NCBI GenBank assembly: GCA_963514095.1
Contig: OY741283.1
Coordinates: forward strand, 2,730,542-2,794,541
Source: Eutrigla gurnardus
Lineage: Eukaryota > Chordata > Actinopteri > Perciformes > Triglidae
Direction of reading: 5' to 3'
Length of the DNA: 64,000 nucleotides
The translations under genes and the position numbers were made by a program. The notes beneath the pieces were generated by a model that saw only the letters and a program-made list of their open reading frames with translations, made no database searches and was not told the origin of the DNA. Below, in pieces: positions 61,100 through 64,000 of the stretch. The number at the start of each line of letters is the position of its first letter. Positions within the stretch are counted from its first letter, which is position 1.

Positions 61100-62173
61100 T
61101 TCGTCAATTAACAGTTAATGATATAAAACAAAATGTTTGCATTAAAAAAATTATCACATTGATTTGATTGAAAAGAGGAGCTGATCACATTCTCCAGCTC
61201 TGATTGGATGATTGATTGATATTATTGGCTGTATACAGTGTGTGTGTGTGTGTGTGTGTGTGTGTACCAGGTGGGGGGGGACAGGGTTGTGCCATCAGGT
61301 CCTGGACGGACTGCAGACCCTCCAGCAGGGACATCATGGAGTCCAGAACAAACAGCTGCCGACCCAGAACCTTCTGGACCCGCCGGCTGTCCTGAACACA
61401 CAAACAGATCCACGTCACTCTCACACAGCTGCTCTGAGGAATATTTAATCTTTACAGTGCTGGTCCAGGTCCAGGTCCTGGTCCAGGTCCTGGTCCAGGT
61501 CCACAGCTGAACTCCAACATGAATGTGACATTTTATCGCAACAATATTTTGACGGAAACAGTACGCTACTGTGACATTTGGAATCCAGGACTAATAGTTA
61601 CAACAGAGTATTTATACACTGTGGAATACTTTTACTGCAGTAAACTGAGAGAGTACTTCAGTGTGTCAGAGAGAGGCAGACAGACCGTCAAGTAGAGGAC
61701 CATCCTGGCTGCTTCAGCACAGTCCAGCTGCTCCGAGTCTCTGCAGGGGTCCAGCAGAGCCGGATCACAGCGCTGCAGTACACTGGCACACAAACGAACG
61801 GAGTGTCATGAACGCAACACTTTATCTACTAGCGGAGAAAGTAACGCAGTACGTTTAGAGCTCTGCAGGTACTTGTACTTTGTGGACTATCGTCAGTTAG
61901 TGTTAATGACGTAAATAATTAGAACGACGCTACGTCACTGACTGAAAGCAGTCAGAGACGTTAGCTTCAGCTAGCTGACTGAAAACTAGCAGTTGACGTC
62001 AACTTCAGCTAGCCGTTAGCTTCAGCTAGCCGGCTGCTTCCTGACTGACGTACTTTCTCATGTTTTCAGCCGCTTCAGTTAAAAACTCAACAATCTCGAT
62101 GAAACATGTAATACGACTATAAAGCGTTAAATATTAGTAAAACAATAGACACTTACGCTCGAACATCGGCCAT
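59391..62173 (-). CDS. coiled-coil protein, ZWINT-like candidate (9 exons, 363 aa)
   Basis: Minus-strand exons: 62157-62173, 61686-61782, 61268-61391, 60902-61059, 60658-60800, 60409-60586, 60190-60329, 59906-60068, 59391-59462. Borders are GT-AG, phases agree, total 1092 nt. The protein starts MADVRAVLQRCDPALLDPC. A Leu/Gln-rich helical centre is predicted as coiled coil by heptads (SWKALKANSRSGLEETETLL, then KKQQYEQLEESLQKAKNALQ, residues about 84-185). The C-terminal part looks globular, with ELCLELRPRPSS, LKLSVTWSHDDRF and FAIDWCPAQRELVYLKSALL, ending LSLTDWLVFLCSSPLI. The SWKALKA plus coiled-coil segment resembles WKELKA in ZWINT, the kinetochore partner of KNL1 and ZW10; the globular end could be RWD-like. 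I am not sure; other coiled-coil kinetochore or centrosomal proteins are possible. Exon 9 is the least certain, as its acceptor region is a microsatellite. Confidence 0.7.
59463..59541. repeat. (GACA)n / (GA)n microsatellite
   Basis: Two (GACA)n blocks separated by (GA)n. On the minus strand it is the polypyrimidine tract of the last intron of the coiled-coil gene. Confidence 0.93.
59720..59905. repeat. GATGTCACAGTGAACGTGT minisatellite
   Basis: About nine imperfect units of 18 to 22 bp containing GTCACAGTGAACGTG. They fill the last part of intron 8 of the coiled-coil gene, immediately beyond the donor side of exon 8. Confidence 0.85.
61066..61096. repeat. (CA)n microsatellite
   Basis: CA run directly upstream (minus strand) of exon 4 of the coiled-coil gene. 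A matching (TG)n tract is at 61238-61264, beside the donor of exon 3. Confidence 0.9.
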
Positions 62174-63230
62174 TTATATTTTTCAAATATCGGCGGCACC
62201 AGGAGCAATCTGATTGGCTGCTCCGTTCCGATTCTTCTTCTTCTTTGAGATGTATTGGCGGTTGGCAAACAACTATTTGGTGCATTGCCGCCACCAACTG
62301 GTATATGTTGGTACAATATTAAAAAATAAATAATAAGAATAAACTCATATTTTCTCAATTATATTTATTTGTCTAAGATACTGAAATAGTACTTGATAAC
62401 ACTCATTTATTGAGTTCTTCTGTAGAACATATATTAGTACTTTGAGTAGTAGTACTTTTATCTTTGGGAAGTTTTGAATCAAATGCCTTCTCTCTTCCTC
62501 ATATTTCTGACAATAAAGTATAATTGGCTCTATTGTTTCTTTTCCCACAGTAATCACATCTGCCTGTATTATGTTTCCAATCAGGATTTCTTTCTGAAAA
62601 ATTACTTCATTGACAATGTTTTACATTGACATTCACAGTGACATCTAGTGACAGTAAATAAAACAGCATCAACAGACTACACCGTGACTAAGACCTTCGT
62701 GGCATTTTGTCTGATTCAATAATTGTAATCTTAAATCTTGAAATGTATTTCTAGAAATGATGGGTAAATGTACACAATAACAGAGAATGTGAGGTCACAT
62801 TTCATAAGAAAACAAATCTAAATGTTGAAGCTTAATATTGAACAATTTCTTTAACAAAAGGATTTGTGTTTAAGTACATATAGCACAAATGTTCCCACAA
62901 CCATTAAACCCTTTATCGTGTAATGTAGCTATAATATAAGATTTTATTTTATAAAATATGTCCTCACAGAAGTTGTTGTTGAACTGTAACATTATTTTGA
63001 CTGTGATATTACTTCTTTAATTGTAGGTATCTATTTATCATATATGTATATATATAAATATAGATTATTGTATAATATAATATAATATAATATAATATAA
63101 TATAATATAATGTTATGTTATGTGTCTGGCATGTTTGTGCTGCAGCTGCAGTGCACGTCCTCGCAGTCAGGTCACGTGCTCCTGTGTGTTCACTAGAGAA
63201 ATCAAAAATCTCAGCAGAGCTCTGCAGCGC
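62174..63230. other. divergent intergenic region
   Basis: AT-rich, with a (TATAA)n repeat at 63074-63112 and no recognisable gene. The promoter of the coiled-coil gene lies at its left end (complement of GCCGCCGATATTTG upstream of the ATG); the presumed promoter of a plus-strand gene, with a CACGTG E-box at 63174-63179, lies at its right end. Confidence 0.5.
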
Positions 63231-63330
63231 GGCTAACAGCTAACAGCGGAGCTAGCCGTCCTCTGAGGACAGATACGACAGACTTGTAAAGCCCGACAGA
63301 GACATGAAGCCAGCGAGCAGACAGGTGGAG
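63230..63330 (+). other. possible first exon of an unidentified gene
   Basis: A GC-rich stretch ends ATGAAGCCAGCGAGCAGACA, then GGTGGAG, followed by GTATGAG (strong donor; AG before GT). If coding, the exon would encode MKPASRQVE. It may equally be part of a 5' UTR. The CACGTG E-box and GC content upstream fit a promoter. No protein family can be named from nine residues. Confidence 0.35.
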
Positions 63331-64000
63331 GTATGAGTTAAGCAGCAGGGAGCCGCTCACGTTTTCAGGTAGGACTCAGAGCCTGCGTGGATGAGGCGGC
63401 GATGCTGCACGGAGCTTCCGCTAATGCTAACACACGGCTAGCTGCGTCGTTAACTCCGTGCTCTATTTGTTCTCGTTGCACAGCGTAGAGTTCCGCGGCG
63501 GAACGCGGAGTGTTGACTCATTTTAGCTGTTGGTTACTAAACCAAACAGCAGGAGAAGTGTTAGCTTAGCAGCCTGCAGAGATTCCGAGTGAGGCCGGTG
63601 CTGATGATGCTAGCTACGAGCTAACGGAGCTACGAGCTGATGGCTCCTATCAGGCGACGCTGAGAGCCGACAGGAACATCTCTTTGCTGTCCCGATTTCA
63701 CACAGACAACAAATGCGTCACAGATCTGGATTTGGTTGTGAAACCGCTTTTTGCGTTCAGGTCTGAAGAGTCTTTTAAAGCTGTGTTTTTTAAACGAGAC
63801 CTGGTTTCATGTGGTCTAGACGGAGAAAAGAAAATCACTTTTCTGACAAAAACAATCAAAGATTTAAAACCAGGTTTTAAACGTGGTTTTTCCTCCATGT
63901 TTGAGGGTTTTGATGTAGACCTGGTCTGATGTGGTCTGGATGGAGTAAATAGAATAAATGCTTCACATATCTGGGCCGGGCTTTTAGCAGGGATTGACTT
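63331..64000. other. presumed intron 1 of the unidentified gene
   Basis: GC-rich near the left end and less so to the right. The short frames at 63684-63929 show no domain; a TCTGATGTGGTCT-like string occurs twice. No second exon recognised before the window ends. Confidence 0.4.

Overview
The window is nuclear DNA of a ray-finned fish, most likely a percomorph teleost. The evidence is spliced genes with GT-AG introns, very dense microsatellites and minisatellites, several copies of a dispersed repeat family that I associate with spiny-rayed fish, and gene sequences close to vertebrate STX1B, ZNF646, THOC6, MED15 and histones. I see no prokaryotic operons, CRISPR arrays or viral genes. Identities rest on reading the protein sequence by eye. 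Exon joins were checked for splice dinucleotides and reading phase; for THOC6, MED15, the ZNF646-like gene and the coiled-coil gene the exon lengths sum to a whole number of codons.

Layout, left to right. (1) 1-19304, minus strand: the 5' half of syntaxin-1B. Four coding exons lie at 19275-19304, 5221-5295, 4406-4505 and 937-1011; the rest of the gene lies beyond the left edge. Its introns, including a 14 kb intron 1, are largely tandem repeats, among them a purine-rich tract of about 800 bp and minisatellites with 21- and 27-bp units. A CpG-rich promoter region surrounds exon 1. (2) 19305-25102: no recognised gene; a CRE-containing GC-rich element, tandem repeats, one dispersed-repeat copy and a non-autonomous hAT-like transposon with a target-site duplication. 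(3) 25103-35885, minus strand: a three-exon ZNF646-like C2H2 zinc-finger gene (1518 aa, about 32 fingers), with an ungapped 310-bp partial duplicate of its last exon 4.5 kb downstream. Its CpG promoter is at about 38.3-39.7 kb. (4) 40788-43742, plus strand: THOC6 (13 exons, 323 aa). (5) 44051-44737: a TIR-bounded transposon derivative carrying a small P2X7-like exon. (6) 46417-56031, minus strand: MED15 (18 exons, 811 aa). (7) 57005-58841: convergent replication-dependent histone H2A (+) and H2B (-) genes, each with a 3' stem-loop. (8) 59391-62173, minus strand: a nine-exon coiled-coil protein (363 aa), possibly the ZWINT kinetochore protein. (9) From about 63.2 kb, plus strand: the likely first exon of an unidentified gene.

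These are housekeeping and neuronal genes, not one pathway: vesicle fusion (stx1b), transcription factor (znf646-like), mRNA export (thoc6), Mediator (med15), chromatin (H2A/H2B) and perhaps the kinetochore. The stx1b and znf646 pair is also found together in human 16p11.2, so that part is probably ancestral synteny. The most notable non-genic signals are a dispersed repeat carrying 70-bp tandem units with a CTCF-like core (11 full motifs in five copies), separate CTCF-like motifs around thoc6 and med15, the zinc-finger exon duplicate with changed recognition-helix positions, and a THOC6 minisatellite that copies a splice acceptor and its exon start.
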